Assembly (NCBI GenBank): GCA_027364825.1
Contig: DAHXOM010000197.1
Span: 1-17,249, forward strand
Direction: 5' to 3'
Length of the DNA: 17,249 bases
Source of the DNA: a bacterium
GTDB taxonomy: Bacteria; JAMCPX01
The position numbers and the translations under genes were made by a program. Shown in pieces: positions 7,896 to 14,325 of the stretch. Position 1 is the stretch's first letter; every line of letters starts with the position of its first letter. The notes beneath the pieces are model-generated. The model made no database searches and was not told the origin of the DNA. It worked only from the letters and a program-made list of their open reading frames with translations.

Positions 7896-8723
7896 TTATT
7901 TTAACTGGCTTAAAAACAATCTGTCGAACATTTTGTCCGGCACAACCCTTCGCAGGAATAAAATAAATTTTGCACCGCCGCCCGCAGCGTACCGCGTTCT
8001 CGGATTGCGGGACTCGATTGCCTTTTTTATCACCCTTGCAATGACGTCTGGACGCGAGCCCCATTTGTCACCCTTTGCCAGCATGTTCGCATGTTTTGCA
8101 GCAAGGTCCTTATAAACCGTCGTACCGGACCTTTTCATCAGGTTTTCCCTGGATATCCTGTTCCATTCGGTTATGATGGCGCCGGGTTCGATAACGACCA
8201 CATGAATGCCGAACTGCCGCAGCTCCATCCTGAGGGAATCACTCAGCCCTTCCACGGCAAACTTCGTGGCATGATACCATGCCCCGTGCGGCTCACCCAA
8301 TTTACCGCCGATGGACGATATATTGATTATGGTGCCTTCTTTCTGCTTCCTCATCTGCGGGAGCACGAGCTGCGTCAACCTCGCCATACCGAAGATGTTC
8401 ACCTCAAACTGGTACCGTGCCTCGGCCAGGGGGACATCCTCCAGTGACCCGTAGGAGCCGTAACCAGCGTTATTGACCAGGACATCAATGCGTTTTTCCG
8501 CCTTGAACAGGTCATTCACGCCTTTGACCATACTGGCTTCATCCGTTACGTCCATGGAAAGCAGGTGCACGCCTGATGCTTTGAGGTCCTGCATCCTGTC
8601 CAGCCTGCGTGCAGCACCGTACACCGTATACCCGTTTTTTGCCAAAAGTATTGCGGTCTCTCTTCCGATGCCCGATGATGCACCGGTAATCAATACTACC
8701 TTCTTCGTATCTTTATTATCCAT
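7896..8723 (-). CDS. Short-chain dehydrogenase, 17-beta-HSD-like
   Basis: 275-residue classical SDR oxidoreductase. Seen: TGASSGIG (13-20), NNAG (84-87), S137, and YHATK with Y150 and K154. The C-terminal part carries DVIARVIKKAIESRNPRTRY (226-245), a pattern typical of the 17-beta-HSD-like classical SDR subgroup. R39-R40 after the second strand favour NADP(H). The start at 8723 is chosen because GGGGAGG stands 6 nt in front of it; the frame is open further upstream to 8810 but that extension lacks a ribosome site. It follows the YdfG-like gene by 92 nt on the same strand, so they are probably one operon. The substrate cannot be told. Confidence 0.85.
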   Translation of the reverse strand: MDNKDTKKVVLITGASSGIGRETAILLAKNGYTVYGAARRLDRMQDLKASGVHLLSMDVTDEASMVKGVNDLFKAEKRIDVLVNNAGYGSYGSLEDVPLAEARYQFEVNIFGMARLTQLVLPQMRKQKEGTIINISSIGGKLGEPHGAWYHATKFAVEGLSDSLRMELRQFGIHVVVIEPGAIITEWNRISRENLMKRSGTTVYKDLAAKHANMLAKGDKWGSRPDVIARVIKKAIESRNPRTRYAAGGGAKFILFLRRVVPDKMFDRLFLSQLK

Positions 8724-8815
8724 ATCCGTCCTCCCCTGTTTTATAAGCTTTTTGTTCTCTACCCCATGCTTGATCCCTATAATATACGTCGTCCTGGAGG
8801 CACTTTCCAACCCGT

Positions 8816-9571
8816 CTACTTGTAATCCCTGTCGTTCATCATGGCATTGACCTGCTGTGTGGGTGTTACGATCACGTCTTCGATATTAACGTGGGGCGGC
8901 CTTGTGGCGCAAAAATGGATCACCTCGGCAACGTCTCCGGCAGTCAGGGGCCTGATATTCTGATAAACCTTTTTTGCCCTTTCCTTGTCCCTGAACCTGA
9001 CCTCGCTGAATTCCGTTTCCACCATACCGGGGTCGACACTGGTAACGCGGATATTGGTCCTTATCAAGTCCATGCGTAAGCTTTTCGTTAAGGACTTTAT
9101 AGCGGCTTTCGTGGCACAGTAAACGTTCCCGCCGGGGTACGATTCATGGCCTGCGATAGAACCCAGGTTGATGATATGGCCGTGTCCCTGGAATCTCATG
9201 ATCGTCAGTACTGCCTTTGTCATGTAGAGTACACCCTTGATGTTGGTGTCGATCATCTCCTGCCAGTCATCGATGCTGCCCTTATCTAAAGGCTCAAGCC
9301 CCCTGCTTAACCCGGCATTGTTGATCAGCACATCGATCGGATGAAACGCCTGCGGAATTGATTTTACAAACTCAAGGACTTCTTTCCGGTTCATCATATC
9401 CACTTGTTTGAAAAACACCTTTATCTTGTACTGCTGCAGGTCTCTTGCCAGGCTTTCCAATCTGTCGATCCTTCTTGCGTTCACGATGAGGTCGTGGCCT
9501 GACTTTGCAAACAATTCCGCACATGCCCTGCCGATGCCGCTCGAGGCCCCTGTGATTATTACGCTGCCCAT
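8816..9571 (-). CDS. ydfG: YdfG-like NADP-dependent 3-hydroxy acid dehydrogenase (SDR)
   Basis: 251 residues, a normal YdfG length. YdfG-type enzymes oxidise serine, threonine, 3-hydroxyisobutyrate and related 3-hydroxy acids or reduce malonic semialdehyde. Seen: TGASSGIG (7-14), N31-A-R-R favouring NADP, NNAG (84-87), S138, Y151 and K155 in VYCATK. The subgroup blocks are strong: GLEPLDKGSIDDWQEMIDTN (91-110), HIINLGSIAGHESYPGGNVY (132-151), DPGMVETEFSEVRF (about 180-193) and RPPHVNIEDVIVTPTQQ near the end. GGAGG lies 7 nt before the ATG. It is the first gene behind the promoter at 9596-9624. Confidence 0.88.
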   Translation of the reverse strand: MGSVIITGASSGIGRACAELFAKSGHDLIVNARRIDRLESLARDLQQYKIKVFFKQVDMMNRKEVLEFVKSIPQAFHPIDVLINNAGLSRGLEPLDKGSIDDWQEMIDTNIKGVLYMTKAVLTIMRFQGHGHIINLGSIAGHESYPGGNVYCATKAAIKSLTKSLRMDLIRTNIRVTSVDPGMVETEFSEVRFRDKERAKKVYQNIRPLTAGDVAEVIHFCATRPPHVNIEDVIVTPTQQVNAMMNDRDYK

Positions 9572-9595
9572 AATGACACCTCCACAATTCGTGCA

Positions 9596-9624
9596 TTTAT
9601 ACTACAGTGCACCTGCTTATTCAA
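9596..9624 (-). promoter_or_regulatory. Sigma70-like promoter of the ydfG-SDR unit
   Basis: Read on the minus strand, TTGAAT (complement of 9619-9624) and TATAAA (complement of 9596-9601) are exactly 17 nt apart. Start of transcription is expected near 9589, giving a leader of about 18 nt that contains the GGAGG of the ydfG-like gene. Confidence 0.55.
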
Positions 9625-9660
9625 GGCAGGCTGAGAGCATACCGGGAGCTTCGCTCATCT

Positions 9661-9695
9661 CCTCTAAAAAAGAGTGAATACGGGGGTGTGTAAAC
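9661..9695. repeat. Degenerate dispersed palindromic repeat, copy 1
   Basis: CCTCTAAAAAAGAG-type small hairpin followed by GGGGTGTGTAAAC (9683-9695). The same order, hairpin then the identical 13-mer, occurs at 14326-14360, so this is a dispersed genomic repeat rather than part of a gene. Confidence 0.5.
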
Positions 9696-9716
9696 GATGT
9701 CTGAAATTATTTAACG

Positions 9717-9743
9717 AAACAAAGAAACGCTTTTCTTTTGTTT
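9717..9743 (-). terminator. AT-rich hairpin after the TIGR02265-like gene
   Basis: AAACAAAGAAA (9717-9727) pairs with TTTCTTTTGTTT (9732-9743) with one bulged base and a 4-nt loop. It begins 3 nt downstream of the stop codon of the minus-strand gene. The stem is weak and the following stretch is only moderately T-rich. Confidence 0.35.
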
Positions 9744-9746
9744 GTC

Positions 9747-10316
9747 TCAGTTCGCTGTCCGGGGCTTGAACGTAAAGCGCAGCTCCGTAAGCGGATCGCC
9801 GGTACACTGGCACTTTATGATCCCGGATTTTACCTCTTCGAATTTGGTCATCATGAGGAGCTGCTCGATCCATCCCTGGGTGCTCTTTACGTGTGCCATG
9901 TCGATTTCCGGGAAATCTCGTATGATCATGGAAATCTCACTCCCTGAAAGGATGTTCATCTCCGCTTTTCCGACATCATAATAGCTGCTCCATACCGTCA
10001 TGGCCCTTCTTATCAATACTTCCGGACTGGAGCTGTCCAGCACGCTGCTGAATATCGTCGAAAGATCACGCTGTGCGGACAACCTTCCCTGCTCTATGCA
10101 AAACGAAAGATCACCGCTGCCCATGATCTTATCCACTACCCGCAAAAGCTCCGGCAGGATTTTATACGGGTACCATGATGCGGGGCTGATATGCTCCTCC
10201 ATATATTTTTTTGTGTCCGCGGACAACATCGGCATAATTTTCGGCATGGATTCTTTCAAGCCCTTTTTTACAAACTTTATCAAACCAAGTATTAAGACAC
10301 CTTTTACCTGCGCCAT
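9747..10316 (-). CDS. TIGR02265/DUF2378-like protein of unknown function
   Basis: 189 residues, no signal peptide or membrane segment. Features that recall the TIGR02265 (DUF2378) proteins of myxobacteria and other deltaproteobacteria: a front of the form KFVKKGLKESM, the block ISPASWYPYKILPELLRVVD (43-62) with WYP, GSGDLSFCIEQGRLSAQRDL (66-85), SSPEVLIRRAMTVWSSYYDVG (about 96-116), FPEIDMAHVKSTQGWIEQLL (135-154), and a closing CQCTGDPLTELRFTF. The order resembles the V4R/heme-NO-binding-like fold as well. The usual Cys-rich ending is partly kept (C169, C171). No enzymatic motif is seen and no function is assigned. AAGGAG sits 6 nt before the ATG at 10316, giving a secure start. It has about 230 bp of its own upstream region, so it is probably transcribed alone or from the cupin promoter. 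Confidence 0.65.
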   Translation of the reverse strand: MAQVKGVLILGLIKFVKKGLKESMPKIMPMLSADTKKYMEEHISPASWYPYKILPELLRVVDKIMGSGDLSFCIEQGRLSAQRDLSTIFSSVLDSSSPEVLIRRAMTVWSSYYDVGKAEMNILSGSEISMIIRDFPEIDMAHVKSTQGWIEQLLMMTKFEEVKSGIIKCQCTGDPLTELRFTFKPRTAN

Positions 10317-10364
10317 GGAACACTCCTTTTTTTCTCCGGTATGCGATACATTTGTTCCATACTA

Positions 10365-10379
10365 TTGACAAAAAGTCAA
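10365..10379. promoter_or_regulatory. Small palindrome, possible operator
   Basis: TTGAC (10365-10369), five A, GTCAA (10375-10379): a perfect 5-bp inverted repeat about 50 nt upstream of the 10316 start. On the minus strand it supplies TTGTCA, which with TATCGC 16 nt on could be a weak promoter. An operator role is a guess from position alone. Confidence 0.25.
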
Positions 10380-10486
10380 AAGATGGCCTTCCCGGATGCC
10401 GGGTGTAGGGAGGTACTTCCGGGGTGCTGTTTTCCATCAAAAAAAGGTTTGCCGGCAAAGGCCGTGATCCGTACAATCGGACGGGT

Positions 10487-10512
10487 CAGGGGAGAACAGG
10501 GGCTTCTCCCTG
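10487..10512. terminator. GC-rich hairpin downstream of the cupin gene
   Basis: CAGGGGAGAA (10487-10496) pairs with TTCTCCCTG (10504-10512) with one bulged G and a 7-nt loop. It lies 34 nt past the cupin stop on the minus strand. There is no clear T-run on that side, so it may be a terminator or just a structured spacer. A perfect 12-bp palindrome TTTGCCGGCAAA lies nearby at 10448-10459. Confidence 0.3.
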
Positions 10513-10546
10513 TTTACCTTTATGAAATCCGGTTTTGTAAAGATGA

Positions 10547-10894
10547 TTATGAGCGGATCATAATCAGGAGCATCTTGAACCTCTCGGTTGCGTTCAAGGC
10601 GTGGGGCTGGTTTGCAGGCATTATTACCATGTCCCCTGCTTTTGCAGGTATGGGCTTGCCCGAGATCGTGATATCGGCATTGCCCTCAAGCATACACACC
10701 ATGGCATCGAAGGGGGCTGTGTGCTCGCTGAGTTTCTGTCCTTTGTCAAAGGCGAAAAATGTGACAGTCCCGGACTTTTTGTCTATTACCGTCCTGCTCA
10801 CAACCGAGCCTTCCTGGTAATCCGCAAGCCCTGCAAGCACGACCGCCCTGGCTATAAGATTTTCCGCAATAGAATTCTTTTTTTCCTGTTCCAT
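10547..10894 (-). CDS. Small cupin-domain protein
   Basis: 115 residues, a single conserved cupin barrel. Motif 1 is seen as GQKLSEHTAPFDAMVCMLEG (52-71) with H58 and E70; motif 2 as GDMVIMPANQPHAL (87-100) with H98. One of the usual two histidines of motif 1 is missing (H58-x-A), so metal binding may be reduced or altered. Such stand-alone cupins bind small molecules or act as isomerases or oxygenases; no specific role can be read. The start at 10894 is fixed by GGAGG five nt upstream; a TTG codon at 10906 would swallow the ribosome site and is rejected. Confidence 0.75.
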   Translation of the reverse strand: MEQEKKNSIAENLIARAVVLAGLADYQEGSVVSRTVIDKKSGTVTFFAFDKGQKLSEHTAPFDAMVCMLEGNADITISGKPIPAKAGDMVIMPANQPHALNATERFKMLLIMIRS

Positions 10895-10995
10895 GGTTAC
10901 CTCCAATGATAATAAGGTACTTACTGTCCGGAAGGTTTTAAAGCAATACCGACCGGGAATTCAAAATATCGCAGGGTTGTCATGCTGAACGGGAT

Positions 10996-11041
10996 GCTCG
11001 CCGCAACCATCCCCGCCTATGGCGGGAGGGTCAAGGCGAGC
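10996..11041. repeat. Nested GC-rich hairpin element
   Basis: An outer perfect 7-bp pair GCTCGCC (10996-11002) / GGCGAGC (11035-11041) encloses an inner perfect 6-bp stem CCCGCC-TAT-GGCGGG (11012-11026). It sits between GTCATGCTGAAC (10979-10990) and TTTCAGCATCTCG (about 11107-11119), which are the halves of a common dispersed palindrome. Confidence 0.5.
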
Positions 11042-11068
11042 TTTGTGATTAACATATTCCCTACCGAC

Positions 11069-11100
11069 GAAGAACCACGCTGTTTACAGTGTGGTTCTTC
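11069..11100. repeat. Strong 14-bp stem-loop
   Basis: GAAGAACCACGCTG (11069-11082), loop TTTA, then CAGTGTGGTTCTTC (11087-11100). All 14 pairs form, one being a G-T wobble. AATTTATTT follows on the plus strand, so it resembles a rho-independent terminator, but no plus-strand gene precedes it. Confidence 0.5.
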
Positions 11101-11147
11101 AATTTATTTCAGCATCTCGTATTATTAATCGGTTCCATTGCTTTGAG

Positions 11148-11168
11148 ATCCCGAAACAAGTTCGGGAT
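11148..11168. repeat. REP-like palindrome (CCCGAA type)
   Basis: ATCCCGAA (11148-11155), five-base spacer ACAAG, TTCGGGAT (11161-11168), followed by GAC. This is the widespread intergenic type with 8-bp arms and a CAAG/CTTG core. A related copy is at 13497-13517. Confidence 0.6.
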
Positions 11169-11222
11169 GACAATTCCCGGTCAGTCTGTCAAGATCAGGC
11201 ACCTTTCTGGCATTTTCACACA

Positions 11223-11246
11223 CCCTGTTACAGGGTTCCACGTCGA
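11223..11246. repeat. 24-bp dispersed repeat, left copy
   Basis: CCCTGTTACAGGGTTCCACG and the next four bases TCGA match 15286-15309 at 21 of 24 positions in the same orientation. The two copies lie on either side of the IS/toxin-antitoxin stretch. Confidence 0.5.
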
Positions 11247-11399
11247 TCCCGTCCATTCAATTACCAAATTCTGTGCCATTACGAGTATCACTAATATAAC
11301 AATATTCCAGGAATACTACGATTTATGTGAGTGAACGAGGGAAGTATATGACTCATTAAAAAGAGCCATGTCGCCTATCATAGTTTTCATTCCTTTAGA

Positions 11400-11428
11400 T
11401 GGACAGAAAAATAAATATGAAGTATTAT
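11400..11428 (+). promoter_or_regulatory. Original promoter of the DUF4258/YgiT pair, cut off by the IS
   Basis: TGGACA (11400-11405) and TATTAT (11423-11428) are 17 nt apart, each one mismatch from consensus. Without the IS, the start of transcription would lie a few bases downstream, followed by AAAGG and the ATG now at 12783. The octamer TATCATAG occurs at 11376-11383 and again at 11426-11433, 50 bp apart, and could be an operator pair. Confidence 0.5.
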
Positions 11429-11435
11429 CATAGAT

Positions 11436-12760
11436 CACTACTGTCCCAACGTTTACTTATCTAAGCATAGTAACATATTAAAATCAATGGAGTATAAAGA
11501 CAAAATAAGTTTTATCGATTTGAACTTGAATAGGCTTTTAAGCCATACTTTTGCAGCAATGCAAAAGGAGATGGCTTATGAATATAGGGAAAACTGTTTT
11601 TTCTCAGCTTATGGATTTCGCACCAGTTTATGAGTTTCGTAAATGTGTAGAGCGTTATAATGGCAATTATAAAGTAAAGAGTTTTTCATGTTGGGATCAA
11701 TATTGTTGTATGGCATTCGCACAATTGACATATCGGGAAAGTCTGCGGGATATCGAGGCATGCCTGCGTGTAACAGGACACAAGCTTTATCATATGGGAA
11801 TACGAGGCAGGGTTTCTCGCAATACACTGGCTCATGCAAATGAGACCCGCGACTGGCGTATCTATGCTGACTTTGCCCAAGTACTTATCCATACTGCAAG
11901 AGCCCTATACGCCAATGATGATTTCGGACTGGAACTCAAACAAACAGCGTATGCTCTTGATGCCACTACCATTGATCTTTGCCTTTCCTTGTTTCCATGG
12001 GCTAAATTCCGTAAAGGCAAAGGTGCTGTGAAGATGCACACGCTTTTAGACTTACGCGGCAACATACCAACTGTTATCAAGATAACACACGGTAAAGTCC
12101 ATGAGGTAACTATGCTCGATGAGCTTGTTATGGAAGCTGGTTCGATCTACATCATGGATCGTGGCTATTTGGATTTTGCTCGTCTTTACAGGATACAGCA
12201 ATCCTCGGCATTCTTTGTAACTCGTACAAAAAGCAATTTTAATTTTCAACGTCTTTATTCTCAGCGTGTTGACAAGACCACGGGTATACAATCCGACCAA
12301 ATTATAAGACTCAGAGGGTTTTATGCAAGAAAAGATTACCCAGAACATCTGCGCCGGATTCGGTTCTTTGATACAGAGAACAACAGACGAATAATCTTTT
12401 TGAGCAATAATTTCACATTGCCTGCATTGACAATTGCTCAGCTTTATAAATGTCGCTGGCAGATAGAATTGTTTTTCAAATGGATAAAACAACATCTTCG
12501 GATCAAGGCATTTTACGGCACTACGGACAATGCAGTCAAAACACAAATATGGATTGCCCTCTCGATTTATGTTTTGGTGTCTATTATTAAGAAACAATTA
12601 AAACTGGAGCACAGCCTTTATACAATTCTACAGATTTTGAGTGTAACACTTTTTGAGAAAACTCAAATCTCGCAGGCACTTACAGGTATGGGTTGTGAAG
12701 AACAAGGGCACGATATGCTTAACCAGTTGGATTTATTTGCTTAACGTTGGGACAGTAGTG
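11436..12760 (+). mobile_element. Complete IS4-family insertion sequence, 1325 bp
   Basis: Perfect 18-bp terminal inverted repeats: CACTACTGTCCCAACGTT (11436-11453) and its complement at 12743-12760. The element is flanked by a perfect 9-bp direct repeat ATCATAGAT at 11427-11435 and 12761-12769, the target-site duplication. One transposase gene fills the interior, and its stop codon TAA overlaps the first bases of the right repeat. Intact ends, gene and duplication point to a fairly recent insertion. Confidence 0.93.
11578..12744 (+). CDS. IS4-family DDE transposase
   Basis: 388 residues from the ATG at 11578, chosen because AAAGGAG precedes it by 7 nt; the open frame begins 27 nt earlier. 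The protein cuts and rejoins the ends of the surrounding element. Seen: the N-terminal helical region typical of this IS4 subgroup (GNYKVKSFSCWDQYCCMAFA, then TYRESLRDIEACL), the catalytic D128 (YALDATTIDL), D194 (YIMDRGYLDF) and E297, the latter in the IS4 signature Y290-x2-R293-x3-E297-x6-K304 (YKCRWQIELFFKWIK). The length is complete and no frame break is seen, so the enzyme is probably active. Confidence 0.93.
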   Translation: MNIGKTVFSQLMDFAPVYEFRKCVERYNGNYKVKSFSCWDQYCCMAFAQLTYRESLRDIEACLRVTGHKLYHMGIRGRVSRNTLAHANETRDWRIYADFAQVLIHTARALYANDDFGLELKQTAYALDATTIDLCLSLFPWAKFRKGKGAVKMHTLLDLRGNIPTVIKITHGKVHEVTMLDELVMEAGSIYIMDRGYLDFARLYRIQQSSAFFVTRTKSNFNFQRLYSQRVDKTTGIQSDQIIRLRGFYARKDYPEHLRRIRFFDTENNRRIIFLSNNFTLPALTIAQLYKCRWQIELFFKWIKQHLRIKAFYGTTDNAVKTQIWIALSIYVLVSIIKKQLKLEHSLYTILQILSVTLFEKTQISQALTGMGCEEQGHDMLNQLDLFA

Positions 12761-12782
12761 ATCATAGATAAAGGTATATTTT

Positions 12783-13067
12783 ATGAAATGCAAAAGTGTT
12801 GTTTTCACTGGGCATGCTATTAGCAGGATTTTTGAACGAGCTATCAATAAAAACACAGTGACGCAAGTACTCGAATCAGGAGAAATTATTGTTGAGTATC
12901 CAGAGGATAAGCCATTCCCGAGTTACCTTCTCCTTGGATTTATAGACGGTAAACCATTTCATGTAGTTGTTGCAGTGGAAATAAAACAGAAGATTTGCTA
13001 TATTGTTACTGTGTATGAACCGGCTCCTCTTTACTGGGACGAAAGTTTTAAAAAACGGAGGGAATGA
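12783..13067 (+). CDS. DUF4258-family protein, probable toxin
   Basis: 94 residues. Seen: FTGHAISRIFERAINKNTV (8-26), a short VLESGEIIVEYPEDKPFPSY block, then HVVVAVE and VTVYEPAPLYWD, the order found in DUF4258 proteins, which are often paired with a zinc-finger antitoxin. H11, R15 and R19 form a conserved basic cluster. Given the RelE-like size and the partner encoded at an ATGA overlap, it is probably the toxin of a type II pair, but toxicity is inferred. AAAGG (12770-12774) is the ribosome site; it directly abuts the right target duplication of the IS, so the gene's own promoter at 11400-11428 is now 1.3 kb away. Confidence 0.75.
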   Translation: MKCKSVVFTGHAISRIFERAINKNTVTQVLESGEIIVEYPEDKPFPSYLLLGFIDGKPFHVVVAVEIKQKICYIVTVYEPAPLYWDESFKKRRE

Positions 13068-13291
13068 TGCAATGTATTATTTGTAAACAGGGTAAAACAA
13101 AATCAGGCACAACCACTGTCACTCTGCAACGCGGTGATAGTACAATAATTATCAAGGATGTCCCTGCAGAGATCTGTGAGAATTGCGGTGAATACTATCT
13201 TTCTGAAACAATTACCGGACGTATTCTAAAAATGGCTGAGGATTCCATTCATAAAGGAGCCGAGGTAGAAATCATCAGATTTGCAGCATAA
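13064..13291 (+). CDS. YgiT-type zinc-finger (MqsA-like) protein, probable antitoxin
   Basis: 75 residues. Two CxxC pairs, C4/C7 and C38/C41 (EICENCGEYY), form the zinc-binding knuckle of YgiT/MqsA N-domains; the helix-turn-helix domain of full MqsA is absent, as is usual for this short type. A C-terminal helix and strand (GRILKMAEDSIHKGAEVEII) would bind the toxin. The ATG overlaps the stop of the DUF4258 gene (ATGATG; either start is possible), with GGAGG just upstream, so the two are coupled. Confidence 0.78.
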   Translation: MMQCIICKQGKTKSGTTTVTLQRGDSTIIIKDVPAEICENCGEYYLSETITGRILKMAEDSIHKGAEVEIIRFAA

Positions 13292-13496
13292 GAACCATTC
13301 CTTTGGCAGGTGTACTTTAAAAGGATAAAATTAATTTCCTCAAAAACCTGCTCGATTCAGGCATAATCACTCGTGAAGGCGTCAACAAAAATGCAACATA
13401 CTCGGTAAAAGAAAAAAGCAATTGACGTCCACCACCGCCACAAATGGCTCGGCATCCACATGATAACCTACCCCACACCGTTAAATAATTTCCGTC

Positions 13497-13517
13497 ATTC
13501 CGTGCTTGACACGGAAT
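13497..13517. repeat. REP-like palindrome (CCGTG type)
   Basis: ATTCCGTG (13497-13504), spacer CTTGA, CACGGAAT (13510-13517), preceded by CGTC and followed by CCGGAATC. This is the widespread GTCATTCCGTGCTTGACACGG type of intergenic repeat and a relative of the copy at 11148-11168. Confidence 0.65.
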
Positions 13518-13666
13518 CCGGAATCTTAAACTCTTCTTCTAAAACTGTCACATTTTCAAGTTTTATTCGTATCAATTCATATCGCTTTCGTATCAAAACC
13601 CATAAAAAAACAAACCGGCTATTCTTTTGTCCGATATCCGGTGCTGCTCCCTTATTATCCCTTTTC

Positions 13667-13695
13667 TTGACGGCATTTGAAATTATAGCTATATT
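13667..13695 (+). promoter_or_regulatory. Promoter and probable operator of the RelE/Phd pair
   Basis: TTGACG (13667-13672) and TATATT (13690-13695) are exactly 17 nt apart. The octamer ATTATAGC occurs twice, at 13682-13689 and 13693-13700, 11 bp apart, overlapping the -10 box; such one-turn-spaced repeats suit an autoregulating antitoxin. Transcription should begin about 3 nt before the ATG at 13705, so the leader is nearly absent. Confidence 0.6.
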
Positions 13696-13704
13696 ATAGC
13701 CATA

Positions 13705-13998
13705 ATGCGGTATGAGATAATTTTATCACCGGAAGCAGTCGAAGACCTTAAACAATTGGATGCCGACAGCAGAGCAAAAATCAAAGATTTAATAGAGGTC
13801 CATTTGAGGCATGAACCGACGAAGTGCAGCAAGAGCCGTATTAAAAGATTAAAAGGCCTAAGGTATCCTCGGTATAGACTGAGAATAGAAGAAATCAGGA
13901 TATTTTATGATGTAGAAGGAAGCACGGTAGAGGTGCTTGCAATAATACCGAAATCAAAGGTCACAGAATGGCTTAAAAAGGCGGGTGAAGAGATATGA
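13705..13998 (+). CDS. RelE/ParE-family toxin
   Basis: 97 residues, the normal size of a RelE/ParE toxin. Seen: YEIILSPEAVEDLKQLD (3-19), helix DSRAKIKDLIEVHL, the central RIKRLKGLRYPRYRLRIEEI (45-64) and RIFYDVEGSTVEVLAIIPKS (65-84). The basic residues K50, R53, R57 and R65 match those used by RelE members to bind and cut mRNA at the ribosome, although a ParE-like gyrase action cannot be excluded. The toxin comes first and overlaps the antitoxin start by ATGA. No Shine-Dalgarno sequence is seen, in line with the near-leaderless promoter. Confidence 0.85.
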   Translation: MRYEIILSPEAVEDLKQLDADSRAKIKDLIEVHLRHEPTKCSKSRIKRLKGLRYPRYRLRIEEIRIFYDVEGSTVEVLAIIPKSKVTEWLKKAGEEI

Positions 13999-14234
13999 AA
14001 AAAATAGCTTTGTCGGAAGTAAAAGATGATCTCTCGAAATATTTACATTTTGCGGAGAAGGAGCAGGTCATTATTACGCGTCACGGCAAACCAGCCGGGG
14101 TGCTGATAGGATTTAAAACGGAAGATGACTGGTTTGATTTCCGCCTGGAAAACGATCCCGGATTTCTGCGTAGAATAGAAAAGGCCCGGGATAATATAAA
14201 AGCAGGTAAAGGGATCAGGTTGGAGAAAATATAG
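13995..14234 (+). CDS. Phd/YefM-family antitoxin
   Basis: 79 residues. The N-terminal DNA-binding part is typical: IALSEVKDDLSKYLHFAEKE (4-23), then VIITRHGKPAGVLIGF (25-40). The C-terminal tail (DPGFLRRIEKARDNIKAG) would neutralise the toxin. It lies downstream of the RelE toxin with a 4-nt overlap, and GAAGAG lies just before the ATG. The N-terminal domain probably binds the paired ATTATAGC sites in the promoter. Confidence 0.85.
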   Translation: MKKIALSEVKDDLSKYLHFAEKEQVIITRHGKPAGVLIGFKTEDDWFDFRLENDPGFLRRIEKARDNIKAGKGIRLEKI

Positions 14235-14325
14235 GATAATATTATCTGTTAAACCCCCTGTATTTTATCCCATCGATATATTTCCTCTCCTTTTAGGAAA
14301 GGACGAAGGTGAGGTCTTGCTTCAT

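Larger units (their letters stand above)
10895..11435. other. Gene-free stretch holding nested palindromic repeats
   Basis: About 540 bp with no credible gene. It holds the cupin leader, a cluster of REP-like palindromes (10977-11168), a copy of a 24-bp dispersed repeat (11223-11246) and, at its right end, the promoter and left target duplication of the IS insertion. Open frames at 11089-11334 have no ribosome site and no recognisable protein. Confidence 0.6.
13292..13704. other. Gene-free stretch with a possible gene remnant and a palindrome
   Basis: About 410 bp without a complete gene. A 34-codon open stretch at 13321-13425 (INFLKNLLDSGIITREGV and on to a stop) reads like the tail of a winged-helix domain but has no start codon and a stop directly upstream, so it may be a decayed gene end. 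The REP-like palindrome at 13497-13517 follows, and the RelE promoter occupies the right end. Confidence 0.4.

Noticed and set aside
10895..10906. TTG start adding four residues to the cupin protein
   Set aside because: The TTG is part of the TTGGAGG ribosome site for the ATG at 10894.
10970..11250. CRISPR-like array from the clustered short repeats
   Set aside because: The repeats are palindromes of different sequence, without regular spacing or repeated identical units, and no cas gene is near.
11089..11334. Open frame of about 80 codons in the repeat region
   Set aside because: It runs through palindromic repeats and lacks a ribosome site; no protein family is apparent.
13321..13425. 34-codon stretch resembling the end of a winged-helix domain
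   Set aside because: No start codon, a stop directly upstream, and too short to assign; noted only in the gap description.
13460..13699. 79-codon open frame before the RelE gene
   Set aside because: It begins next to the REP-like palindrome, overlaps the RelE promoter, and shows no protein-like pattern.
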